From an uncultured Ruminococcus sp. (GTDB lineage Bacteria > Bacillota_A > Clostridia > Oscillospirales > Acutalibacteraceae), in NCBI GenBank assembly GCA_902798605.1, contig CADBXH010000010.1:1-30978 (forward strand): a DNA stretch of 30,978 nt. The letters are read 5' to 3'. Shown here piece after piece: positions 15,903 through 22,887 of the stretch (the first letter of the stretch is position 1; every line of letters starts with the position of its first letter). The translations under genes were made by a program, and so were the position numbers. The notes beneath the pieces are model-generated. The model searched no databases and was not told the origin of the DNA. It worked only from the letters and a program-made list of their open reading frames with translations.

Positions 15903-16094
15903 CCTTTAAAGCCTCCCCCGTCACTTGTTACGGGGGAGGTGTCAGCTTTGCTGACGGAGGGGGTTGCGCTCCCTATAGCGCGAGTTATGATAATGAAACA
16001 GAAAACGGGGCGTTAACGGAAAGGATGCCCCCTCAGTCATTTTGCAAGCAAAATGCCAGCTCCCCCAAAACAAGTGTTGGGGGAGCCTTTAAAT
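15903..16094. repeat. Composite palindromic repeat, two inverted GGCTCCCCC units
   Basis: Two copies of the element seen at 5393-5457 face each other. The left unit (about 15903-15973) has CCTCCCCCGT/ACGGGGGAGG and GTCAGC/GCTGAC hairpins and ends in GAGGGGGTTGCG. The right unit (about 16020-16094) is inverted and carries CATTTTGC/GCAAAATG and CCAACACTTGTTTTGG-type stems on the minus strand. The outer ends (TTTAAAG...CTTTAAA) are also inverted. This accounts for most of the gene-free stretch 15847-16182; I see no gene in it. Confidence 0.75.
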
Positions 16095-16182
16095 TTATCG
16101 GTAAAGTTTGTTTTCGGGAATTCGAGTTTTCCAAATAAACCGATTTATCCGTCCCGTTTTGTCCGTCGGGACTCCCGGACAA

Positions 16183-16216
16183 CCGAAAAAGGCCGCTTGT
16201 CAGCGGCCTTTTTCGG
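16183..16216. terminator. Perfect 15-bp bidirectional hairpin
   Basis: CCGAAAAAGGCCGCT (16183-16197) and AGCGGCCTTTTTCGG (16202-16216) are perfect complements with a 4-base loop. The T5 in one arm and A5 in the other make it terminator-like for both strands. It lies downstream of the minus-strand 88-residue gene and of the composite repeat. The bases 16217-16340 hold nothing I can identify. Confidence 0.7.
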
Positions 16217-16340
16217 ATTTAGAAGTTTTGAAATTAACGTGAAAACGTGGGATTAGTGAAATTAAGAAAATAGTGTGTTTGTTGGTTGATGATTATAAAT
16301 TCAAAACTCTTCAATATACTTTCCAAAACTTTTTGTTCGA

Positions 16341-16607
16341 TCAACCGACCTCAGCGCAGCTTGTGTCACCAAAGCAGTTGAATCTGAACATTTTGCTCTC
16401 GTCACAAACATTTTCGCAATAGATACTCGCCTCAGCGATTTTGCCGTTTTTAATCAGCTTTGTAAGTCCGATAAGCTGGCAAAGCTTGCTTTTCAGGTTG
16501 AGTCTGTCGCCTTCGTTTGTTACGAGATAAACGTTGCCCTCGCAGGTGTCAAGCACGGCGAGGAACTGAACGACATCAATATTATGCAGGTTAAGAATTG
16601 GTGTCAA
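16341..16607 (-). CDS. Small conserved-type protein of unknown function, TTG start
   Basis: An 88-residue cytosolic protein. The start is TTG at 16607, chosen because AAGGAGG (16621-16615 on the minus strand) lies at ideal distance and no ATG is available. The central part is basic and reads like a small folded domain (YLVTNEGDRLNLKSKLCQL). The C-terminal third has four cysteines (in YCENVCDES and FNCFGDTSC), a possible metal site. Small clostridial proteins of this look are sometimes auto-labelled polyA polymerase, which I would not trust. It stands alone behind a leader of about 165 bases in which the ribosome site is paired with an upstream complement, so its translation is probably controlled. 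Confidence 0.65.
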   Translation of the reverse strand: MTPILNLHNIDVVQFLAVLDTCEGNVYLVTNEGDRLNLKSKLCQLIGLTKLIKNGKIAEASIYCENVCDESKMFRFNCFGDTSCAEVG

Positions 16608-16771
16608 AAAATTTCCTCCTTAACTTTGATCAACTCTTTAAGGAGTTAACCGATATTTGTGCCTTTTACCATTTGGCAATAATGATCATCATATCGACAT
16701 TCTGTATTCAATTGTTACTGTGAGTAAGGCAAAAGAATTTGCCGATAGTCAAGCGAGCTGTTCACTTAACG
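16608..16771 (-). promoter_or_regulatory. Long leader with ribosome-site-sequestering hairpin
   Basis: The transcript from the promoter at 16778-16805 would have a leader of about 165 bases. In it CTCCTTAA (16645-16638, minus strand) is the exact complement of TTAAGGAG (16623-16616), which contains most of the ribosome site of the 88-residue gene; the loop is 14 bases. In this fold the site is hidden. Short start-stop frames also occur upstream. No known riboswitch motif is apparent. Confidence 0.5.
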
Positions 16772-16777
16772 ATTATT

Positions 16778-16805
16778 ATTATACTCCAAAAATCAAAAAA
16801 GTCAA
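16778..16805 (-). promoter_or_regulatory. Promoter of the 88-residue protein gene
   Basis: On the minus strand: TTGACT (16805-16800), 16 bases, TATAAT (16783-16778). The region between this and the mutase promoter (16806-17067) is AT-rich, with repeated GCAACAA and TTGTACA words, and I see no gene in it. Confidence 0.65.
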
Positions 16806-17067
16806 CAAAAACAGCCTCTTTGATTTGTCTGAAATGTCAAATGACGGTCAATAATGCACAAATAATTGCGCAACAAATTGTACATACTGCAACAAAACAG
16901 GTTTCCAAACGATTACAATGCGACAAGTTTGTTACCGATGGATGAGCAATTTGTACAACTTAATATTCTTTATTTCAAAAACAAGGTTGCCTTTTTACAA
17001 ACTTTTGATTTCATCGGTTTGTATTGTTTTTATGCGGAAAAACGGCGATATTGTTTGATATATTGTA

Positions 17068-17096
17068 TTGAGATTTGCCGCAAAATGTGCTAAAAT
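17068..17096 (+). promoter_or_regulatory. Promoter of the phosphohexomutase gene
   Basis: TTGAGA (17068-17073), 17 bases, TAAAAT (17091-17096), the latter inside TGTGCTAAAAT, the same extended -10 string found before purL. Confidence 0.75.
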
Positions 17097-17127
17097 AGTA
17101 CCAAATCAACTTATAGGGGAGAACATT

Positions 17128-18630
17128 ATGCTGAATGATTTTTATAAACAGTTCAAAAGCGGCACCGATATCCGAGGCGTTGCCGTTGAGGGAGTAGAGG
17201 GTCAAAACGTAAACCTGACCGACAGCGTGGTTGCCGATATGGCGGACGGCTTTGTGCTTTGGCTTTCAAAAAAGGTAAATAAGCCTGCCGATGCACTCAA
17301 AATCTCCGTAGGACGCGACAGCAGGATCTCCGGTCCGCATATTATGGATATTGTGACCGAGCGCTTTGTCCGCGCGGGAGCCGAGGTGCTCTGCTGCGGT
17401 CTGGCGTCTACGCCGTCTATGTTTATGACTACCGTTGATTTGAGCTGTGACGGCGCGCTGCAGATAACCGCAAGCCACCATCCGTTCAACCGCAACGGCC
17501 TAAAATTCTTTACGCGCGGCGGCGGACTTGAGGGCAGCGATATAGAGGCGATATTGCAGTACGCGCAGGATGACCGTCACCCCGAAGAGAGCGAAAACGG
17601 CTCAAAAACCGAATACGATTATATGACCGAATACTCAAACGGCCTTTGCGAGAAGATAAAAAAAGAGGTCAATGCCGACGATTACGACCATCCGCTCAAA
17701 GGTTTTAAAATCGTAGTTGACGCGGGTAACGGCGCGGGCGGCTTTTATGCCGACAAGGTGCTCAAAGTTTTGGGAGCCGACACAAACGGCAGCCGCTACC
17801 TTGACCCCGACGGAATGTTCCCCAACCACGTTCCCAATCCTGAGGACGCCGAGGCTATGAAGTCGATCTGCGAGGCGGTGCGTGAGTCAAACGCCGACCT
17901 GGGCGTTATCTTTGATACAGACGTTGACCGCGGCGGCGCTGTCGACAGCAAGGGTAACGAAATCAACCGCAACCGTCTTGTGGCGGTAGCCGCGGCGATC
18001 GCGCTCGAGGGCAACGACGGCGGAACCGTTGTCACCGATTCCATCACCTCGAGCGGCTTGAAGGATTTTATCGAAAAAGACCTCGGCGGAAAGCATTACC
18101 GCTACCGCAGGGGATACAAGAACGTTATCGACAAGGCGCTTGAGCTCAACGAGCAGGGCATCAACTGCCCCTTGGCTATCGAGACCTCGGGTCACGCCGC
18201 GATGAGGGAGAACTACTTCCTTGATGACGGCGCGTACCTCTGCACAAAAATCATAATCAAGGCGGCTCAGCTCCGCAAAGAGGGCAAAGGCCTTGACGAG
18301 CTGACCGCGAGCCTGCGCGAACCGCTCGAAAGCCGAGAGATACGCTACAAAATCACTGAAAAGGATTTCAGAGCCTGCGGCGAGAGGATAATCGCCGACC
18401 TCACCGCTTACGCTGAGGCAAAGGACGGCTGGAACGTAGCCGACGATAACCGCGAGGGAATCAGGGTCTCGTTTGACAAAGACCACGGCGACGGCTGGTT
18501 TTTGCTCCGGCTTTCGGTGCACGACCCGATAATGCCGCTCAATATTGAGAGTGACAGCGAGGGCGGCGTCGATACAATTCTTAATTCCTTAAAAGAATTT
18601 TTGCAAACAGTCAGCGGACTGGAAATATAA
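17128..18630 (+). CDS. Phosphoglucomutase/phosphomannomutase family protein
   Basis: A 500-residue alpha-D-phosphohexomutase, which moves phosphate between C1 and C6 of hexoses through a phosphoserine. The active-site serine is Ser116 in ITASHHPFNRNG; the Mg2+ loop is DTDVDRGG; the sugar loop is ETSGHAA; and a phosphate-binding RVSFDKDHGDGW-type segment lies near the end. All four classical domains are present. The HHP after the serine (rather than NP) and the overall sequence mark a less-studied clostridial branch, so glucose versus mannose preference is open. The start at 17128 has an AGGGGAGA site; the frame is open upstream to 17068 but that crosses the promoter. Confidence 0.92.
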   Translation: MLNDFYKQFKSGTDIRGVAVEGVEGQNVNLTDSVVADMADGFVLWLSKKVNKPADALKISVGRDSRISGPHIMDIVTERFVRAGAEVLCCGLASTPSMFMTTVDLSCDGALQITASHHPFNRNGLKFFTRGGGLEGSDIEAILQYAQDDRHPEESENGSKTEYDYMTEYSNGLCEKIKKEVNADDYDHPLKGFKIVVDAGNGAGGFYADKVLKVLGADTNGSRYLDPDGMFPNHVPNPEDAEAMKSICEAVRESNADLGVIFDTDVDRGGAVDSKGNEINRNRLVAVAAAIALEGNDGGTVVTDSITSSGLKDFIEKDLGGKHYRYRRGYKNVIDKALELNEQGINCPLAIETSGHAAMRENYFLDDGAYLCTKIIIKAAQLRKEGKGLDELTASLREPLESREIRYKITEKDFRACGERIIADLTAYAEAKDGWNVADDNREGIRVSFDKDHGDGWFLLRLSVHDPIMPLNIESDSEGGVDTILNSLKEFLQTVSGLEI

Positions 18631-18637
18631 ATTAAAA

Positions 18638-18660
18638 TCAGCTCCCGGCAAGGGAGCTGA
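18638..18660 (+). terminator. Hairpin after the mutase gene, weak tail
   Basis: TCAGCTCCC (18638-18646) pairs perfectly with GGGAGCTGA (18652-18660), but no T run follows, so read-through into the antiporter gene 25 bases later is likely. Confidence 0.5.
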
Positions 18661-18684
18661 AACTTCGTAAAAAAGAGATGATTA

Positions 18685-19890
18685 TTGTTGGACGTACTGT
18701 CAATTTTTAAGGATATAGCCATTATCGTGATTTTTGCCAAGGCATTTGGAATCTTGGCGCGCAAGCTGCACGCTCCGCAGGTAGTGGGAGAGATCATAGC
18801 GGGCTTGATAATAGGCCCCAGCGTGCTCGGGCTTGTTAAGCTCAACGACTTTTTGAGCGTTTGCGCTGAGATCGGCGTGGTATTTTTGATGTTTTCGGCG
18901 GGCTTGGGTACGGATTTAAAAGCCCTTATGAAAACCGGTCCAAAGGCGCTGGCGATCGCCTGCGCGGGCGTTGCCGTACCGCTTGCGGGCGGAACCTTGC
19001 TTTATATGATGTTCTACGGCTTTGCGCCGTGGGGCTCGGAAAAGTTCCTCACCGCGGTGTTTATCGGCGTTATTATGACCGCCACAAGCGTCAGCATCAC
19101 CGTTGAAACGCTAAAGGAGATGGGCAAGCTTCAAACGGAGCTCGGCACGACCATCCTCAGCGCGGCGATTATTGATGATGTTATCGGAATTCTTGTTTTG
19201 ACATTCGTTATCGGCTTCAAGGATCCCGATTCCAAACCGCTGTGGGTAATGCTTCGCACAGTCGCGTTTTTCGCGCTGGCAATGATAGTCGGATTTATTA
19301 TCTACAAAATCTTCAAGAAGATCGATAAGCGGTATCCTCACACAAGGCGTATCCCGATTTTGGCGCTGGCGCTGTGCTTCAGCTTTGCATTTATCGCCGA
19401 GAAGTTCTTCGGTATCGCCGACATAACGGGCGCGTATGTTGCCGGAATCGTGCTTTCAAGATTGAAGGACTCGACATATATCGAGGAAAAAATGGATACG
19501 GGCTCGTATATGCTGTTCGGGCCGATCTTCTTCGCGAGTATCGGGTTGAAAACAAGCCTTGATGGGCTCTCGCTCGATCTGCTTTGGTTCTCTATCGGCT
19601 TTGTTCTCGTCGCATTGGTGACGAAGATAATCGGCTGCGGCGTTACCTCGCGGCTGTGCGGGTTCAGGGGTTCCGACCCGCTCAAAATCGGCGTAGGGAT
19701 GATGACCCGCGGCGAGGTCGCGCTGATCGTAGCGCAAAAGGGATTGTCAAGCGGGATGATAAGCCCGGTGTACTTTACGTCGGTGATTTTGCTTATCATC
19801 GTGTCAAGTATAATAACGCCGATAATCCTAAAGCTGATTTTCTCCCGTGATGAAAAGAAAGCCGCCGTTGCACCCAAGACGCTGGATTAA
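18685..19890 (+). CDS. Cation:proton antiporter (CPA2/Kef-type)
   Basis: A 401-residue integral membrane protein of the monovalent cation:proton antiporter-2 family, exchanging Na+ or K+ for H+. It has about 12 hydrophobic segments, the conserved opening AKAFGILARKLHAPQVVGEIIAGLIIGPSVLG, and a mid-protein SAAIIDDVIGILVLTFVIG segment whose Asp pair fits the ion-binding site. There is no C-terminal TrkA-N domain, so it is nearer to NapA/GerN than to full KefB/C. The family's N-terminus requires a start near the TTG at 18685 or 18688; no ATG in frame is early enough and the ribosome site is poor, so the exact start is uncertain. It is probably transcribed with the mutase gene. Confidence 0.88.
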   Translation: MLDVLSIFKDIAIIVIFAKAFGILARKLHAPQVVGEIIAGLIIGPSVLGLVKLNDFLSVCAEIGVVFLMFSAGLGTDLKALMKTGPKALAIACAGVAVPLAGGTLLYMMFYGFAPWGSEKFLTAVFIGVIMTATSVSITVETLKEMGKLQTELGTTILSAAIIDDVIGILVLTFVIGFKDPDSKPLWVMLRTVAFFALAMIVGFIIYKIFKKIDKRYPHTRRIPILALALCFSFAFIAEKFFGIADITGAYVAGIVLSRLKDSTYIEEKMDTGSYMLFGPIFFASIGLKTSLDGLSLDLLWFSIGFVLVALVTKIIGCGVTSRLCGFRGSDPLKIGVGMMTRGEVALIVAQKGLSSGMISPVYFTSVILLIIVSSIITPIILKLIFSRDEKKAAVAPKTLD

Positions 19891-19916
19891 CGGAAGTGAA
19901 AAATAAAGTTTTAATA

Positions 19917-19945
19917 TAAAAAATGACAGCCGCAGAGGCTGTCAT
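19917..19945 (-). terminator. Terminator of the EndoU-partner operon
   Basis: ATGACAGCC and GGCTGTCAT (19923-19931, 19937-19945) form a 9-bp stem. On the minus strand it is followed by six T (19922-19917), just after the small partner gene ends. Confidence 0.82.
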
Positions 19946-19954
19946 AACAAGTTA

Positions 19955-20332
19955 TCAATGATGGTGATGCTCGTGGTTGTGATGGTGCCCGAGCTTTGCC
20001 ATCTTTTCTTTTACGTTTATCTCGCGCAGAGTGTAGATGTACTCGAGCAGTATCTTCTTAAAATCCTCTGTCGGGACTTCAAGCTCCCGTTCGTCTATAT
20101 CGTTCGTGATTATGCAAACATCCTTGGTTACATCGAGCGTAAAGGCGTTGCCCGTAAAGCTCTCCGATTCCGATATTCCCAAATCGACCTCGTTGACTGT
20201 TGAGAGTATCTCGCGCCGGAAACTCTTTTCGGCAGTCAAAAACTCGCCGAGCAGGCTGAAACTCTCATCCTCAAAGATGACAACGGGCATAGGGCGCTTG
20301 CCCTGCGAAATTTTGATCTCGTATTTTATCAT
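19955..20332 (-). CDS. EndoU-linked small protein, candidate immunity protein, natural His tail
   Basis: A 125-residue acidic, soluble protein without signal peptide. I do not recognise its family. It looks like a small alpha/beta domain ending in a helix (VPTEDFKKILLEYIYTLRE), followed by a C-terminal tail HHHNHEHHHH (residues 116-125). The AAGGAG site lies on the last bases of the EndoU gene and the ATG is two bases past that gene's TGA, so the two are tightly coupled. A small cytosolic protein directly downstream of a secreted nuclease is the usual place for an immunity protein, and that is my inference. The histidine tail could bind Ni2+ or Zn2+; it could instead mean a metal-handling role. 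Confidence 0.6.
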   Translation of the reverse strand: MIKYEIKISQGKRPMPVVIFEDESFSLLGEFLTAEKSFRREILSTVNEVDLGISESESFTGNAFTLDVTKDVCIITNDIDERELEVPTEDFKKILLEYIYTLREINVKEKMAKLGHHHNHEHHHH

Positions 20333-20334
20333 AG

Positions 20335-20961
20335 TCAGTCTCCTTCATAAACGGGATAGGCGGTGGTTATCTGCTTGTTTGAGTTTAGGTACATATCTAT
20401 CTCGATATCTCCGCTGTAGCCTATCCACAGCGACCCGTGAGGGTTATCGGAATCGTTCAGCGCGTCGTCATATGCGGTGTTGATCGCGTCCACGACCTGC
20501 TGCGGGCTCCAGCTCTCGGGATAAAACGAGCTGAACCCGTTTTTCTTTTTGCCGTTTACCTCGACCTTCGCGGTGAAAACGCCGTTTTTGTCGGTCTTTG
20601 AGCGCGTGCCGTCAATGATTTTTCCCTTGCTGTCGGTCACCATTGAGTAGTGATAGCCCGTAGCCTTGCCCTTGCCGTTGATCGTGCCGTCAAAGATATG
20701 CTCAAGGGTGTTCTTGGCAAAGTGCTCCGTATTCTTGAGCTTTTTGATATCCGCCATCGTGTAGGTTTTGGCGTCCGTTTGCGAGCTTTGAGCGGAGGAT
20801 TTTTTGTCAGTTGAGGCTTTTGAGCTCTGCGCCGAGGATGTAAAATCATAGCTCCCGCCCGCAGCGCTGCTTAATTCGAGCTTAGGGACGTCACACCCGA
20901 CAGATACCGCCGCGATAGCCGCGAGCAGTACGGTGATAAAAAATATGCCGATTCGCTTCAT
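20335..20961 (-). CDS. Lipoprotein with bacterial EndoU nuclease domain
   Basis: A 208-residue lipoprotein: signal peptide with lipobox VSVGC (Cys23), a Ser/Ala/Lys linker (about 31-65), then a domain I assign to bacterial EndoU RNases (PF14436 type, residues about 75-208). Matching features are LEHIFDGTINGKGKATGYHY with His88 and His104, the FYPESWSPQQVVDAI segment at 147-160, and a C-terminal TTAYP (199-203) that would supply the Thr/Tyr of the active site. EndoU domains are RNA-cleaving toxins in contact-dependent and polymorphic toxin systems, but here the domain is short and membrane-anchored, without delivery repeats. The start at 20961 follows GGGAGA; a longer frame to 21069 lacks a ribosome site and would hide the signal peptide. 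Confidence 0.8.
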   Translation of the reverse strand: MKRIGIFFITVLLAAIAAVSVGCDVPKLELSSAAGGSYDFTSSAQSSKASTDKKSSAQSSQTDAKTYTMADIKKLKNTEHFAKNTLEHIFDGTINGKGKATGYHYSMVTDSKGKIIDGTRSKTDKNGVFTAKVEVNGKKKNGFSSFYPESWSPQQVVDAINTAYDDALNDSDNPHGSLWIGYSGDIEIDMYLNSNKQITTAYPVYEGD

Positions 20962-20990
20962 ATAATCATCTCCCTGCGGGTTATAATATA

Positions 20991-21019
20991 ATAATACCAC
21001 AACAAAATCCGCTTGTAAA
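20991..21019 (-). promoter_or_regulatory. Promoter of the EndoU operon
   Basis: On the minus strand: TTTACA (21019-21014), 17 bases, TATTAT (20996-20991) preceded by TGG. Directly upstream is a GC-rich hairpin, GCGGCG-GCGA-CGCCGC (21025-21040), which stands out in an AT-rich spacer. Confidence 0.65.
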
Positions 21020-21115
21020 CAGTCGCGGCGGCGACGCCGCAGTTCGGGAAGAGTAGTTTTTATCATCAAACTCAGTCGCCCGACAAAAAAATAAAACTGT
21101 TTTATAAGTCTTTTC

Positions 21116-21144
21116 TTGACAGCTGCAAATTGATTTGGTAAATT
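21116..21144 (+). promoter_or_regulatory. trxB promoter
   Basis: TTGACA (21116-21121), 17 bases, TAAATT (21139-21144), about 30 bases before the start codon with its GGGGG ribosome site. It is divergent from the EndoU promoter. Confidence 0.75.
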
Positions 21145-21174
21145 TAGAGTATAAAATCAAAAGGGGGAATAGCT

Positions 21175-22074
21175 ATGTATGACATAATCATAATCGGCGC
21201 GGGTCCCGCGGGCTTAACGGCTGCGATCTACGCGCGCAGAGCGTCAAAAACAGTTCTGGTGCTCGAGGCGAATGTCTACGGCGGGCAGATTGTCAATACA
21301 CCGGATATTGAGAATTATCCCGTTGCGGATCATATCTCGGGCTTTGACTTCGCAATGAAAATTTACAGCCAAGCGTCCGGGCTCGGCGCGGAAATAAAGC
21401 TTGAAAAGGCGCTTGAGATCCAAAACGGAGAGATCAAGACCGTAAAAACCCCGCGCGGAGAATATCAGGCAAAAGCCGTGATAATCGCCACGGGCTCGCA
21501 AAACCGCAAGCTCGGCGTTGAGGGAGAGGACAAGCTCATCGGCAGAGGTATCTCTTACTGCGCGACCTGCGACGGAGCTTTTTTCAAAAACAAAAAGGTC
21601 GCCGTTGTCGGCGGCGGTAATACCGCACTCGAGGACGCGCTCTACCTTGCGGATGTCGCCGAGACCGTTTACCTTATCCACCGCCGCGACAGCTTCCGCG
21701 CTGAGGCGTCCACCGTTGAAAAGCTGAAAGAAAAGCCAAACGTTGAGTTTGTTTATAACAGCGTGGTAAAAAATCTTATCGCCGACAAAAGGCTGACCGC
21801 CGTTGAGGTCGAAAACAAGCAGGGAGAAGCTACAACGCTCGAGATCAACGGCTTGTTTGTCGCTGTCGGCAGGATCCCCGAAAGCGAAGCGTTCAACACC
21901 CTCGCAGATACCGACAGCGCGGGTTACTTTGCCTCTTCGGAGGATTGCAAGACAAAAACGGACGGCATTTTTGTCGCGGGCGACGTCCGCTCAAAAGAGG
22001 TGCGCCAGCTCGTCACCGCCACAGCCGACGGCGCTGTTGCCGCCACGGAAGCGGTAAAGTATTTGAACAGTTGA
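21175..22074 (+). CDS. trxB: Thioredoxin reductase (FAD/NAD(P)H)
   Basis: A 299-residue flavoprotein that passes electrons from NAD(P)H to thioredoxin. The FAD-binding GAGPAGLTAAIYA is at 8-20, the redox-active Cys129-Ala-Thr-Cys132 is inside SYCATCDGAFF, the NAD(P)H-binding GGGNTA starts at 146, and the second FAD motif is FVAGDVRSKEVRQ near the end. Length is normal. The helix after the GGGNTALEDA fingerprint followed by HRRDSFRA suggests NADPH use. There is no thioredoxin gene beside it. The start at 21175 follows AAAAGGGGG. A strong bidirectional terminator follows. Confidence 0.95.
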   Translation: MYDIIIIGAGPAGLTAAIYARRASKTVLVLEANVYGGQIVNTPDIENYPVADHISGFDFAMKIYSQASGLGAEIKLEKALEIQNGEIKTVKTPRGEYQAKAVIIATGSQNRKLGVEGEDKLIGRGISYCATCDGAFFKNKKVAVVGGGNTALEDALYLADVAETVYLIHRRDSFRAEASTVEKLKEKPNVEFVYNSVVKNLIADKRLTAVEVENKQGEATTLEINGLFVAVGRIPESEAFNTLADTDSAGYFASSEDCKTKTDGIFVAGDVRSKEVRQLVTATADGAVAATEAVKYLNS

Positions 22075-22090
22075 TTATAAAAGAAAATTC

Positions 22091-22123
22091 AAAAAGGAAG
22101 CGGAATAGTCCCGCTTCCTTTTT
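22091..22123. terminator. Bidirectional terminator between trxB and the K+ channel gene
   Basis: AAAAAGGAAGCGG (22091-22103) and CCGCTTCCTTTTT (22111-22123) form a perfect 13-bp stem with T-rich tails on either strand. It lies between convergent genes. Confidence 0.88.
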
Positions 22124-22148
22124 GTCTTGTCCATATTAAATGTTATTT

Positions 22149-22883
22149 TTATTCATCAGATTTACGGTTCTTTTTTTCTTTTTCGATTTCGCTGATATAT
22201 CCGGCCGTAACAATACCGGCAGGAAGTGCGACAACAGCGATTCCGAAAATCGAGGAGACCATAGTAACGATACGCCCCAACACAGAAACCGGATAGATAT
22301 CGCCGTACCCAACCGTTGTCAGCGACACAGTCGCCCAATATATCGCGTCAAAGAATGTTGCGAAAGAATCAGGCTCAACATTAAAGACGATCAGTGCGGA
22401 CAGGATGATATAACCGAGGGCAAGAATGCCGACGGCAATCAATGATTTCTTTGATTTATTTACAACATTTCCAATGATGCGAAAGCTCGACGAATATCTG
22501 AACGCCTTGAATATACGGAAAACACGAAAGGCGCGTATCATACGCAACACACGAAGCGCCTTAAATCCACTGTTTACGATCGACAGCGACGGCAAAATAG
22601 AAAGAAGATCGATGATCGCCATAAATGAAAACGGATATCTTATAAACGACCATACGCTTTTCTTGCCAAACTTGAAATCGGCGGTCAACCACCGTAGAAG
22701 ATAGTCAATGATAAATACTACCATCGCGACTTTGTCGATAATATAGAAGAAAATGTTTTCCGATTTAAATGCAAGCGGAATAACGCTGAGAACAATCATC
22801 ACTATCATAAAGATATCATATGCCGCGCTGATCTTGTCGTCGCCTTCTGACTTTTCAATGATTTGATAGATGCGTTCTCTCAT
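22149..22883 (-). CDS. Voltage-gated-type potassium channel
   Basis: A 244-residue six-helix ion channel. Four N-terminal helices form a voltage-sensor-like unit whose S4 carries regularly spaced arginines (residues 111-130, RVLRMIRAFRVFRIFKAFRY). The pore helix and selectivity filter TVGYGD (190-195) mark it as K+ selective. The charged C-terminus (EKEKKNRKSDE) is short, with no RCK domain. The start at 22883 lies four bases after the stop of the zinc-ribbon gene, so the two are one operon, controlled by the structured leader upstream of 23790. Physiologically it would set membrane potential or K+ flux; gating stimulus unknown. Confidence 0.9.
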   Translation of the reverse strand: MRERIYQIIEKSEGDDKISAAYDIFMIVMIVLSVIPLAFKSENIFFYIIDKVAMVVFIIDYLLRWLTADFKFGKKSVWSFIRYPFSFMAIIDLLSILPSLSIVNSGFKALRVLRMIRAFRVFRIFKAFRYSSSFRIIGNVVNKSKKSLIAVGILALGYIILSALIVFNVEPDSFATFFDAIYWATVSLTTVGYGDIYPVSVLGRIVTMVSSIFGIAVVALPAGIVTAGYISEIEKEKKNRKSDE

Positions 22884-22887
22884 TTAA

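Noticed and set aside
16657..17093. Several 60-75 codon frames in the AT-rich spacer before the mutase gene
   Set aside because: No ribosome sites, overlapping each other in different frames, and covering identified promoters.
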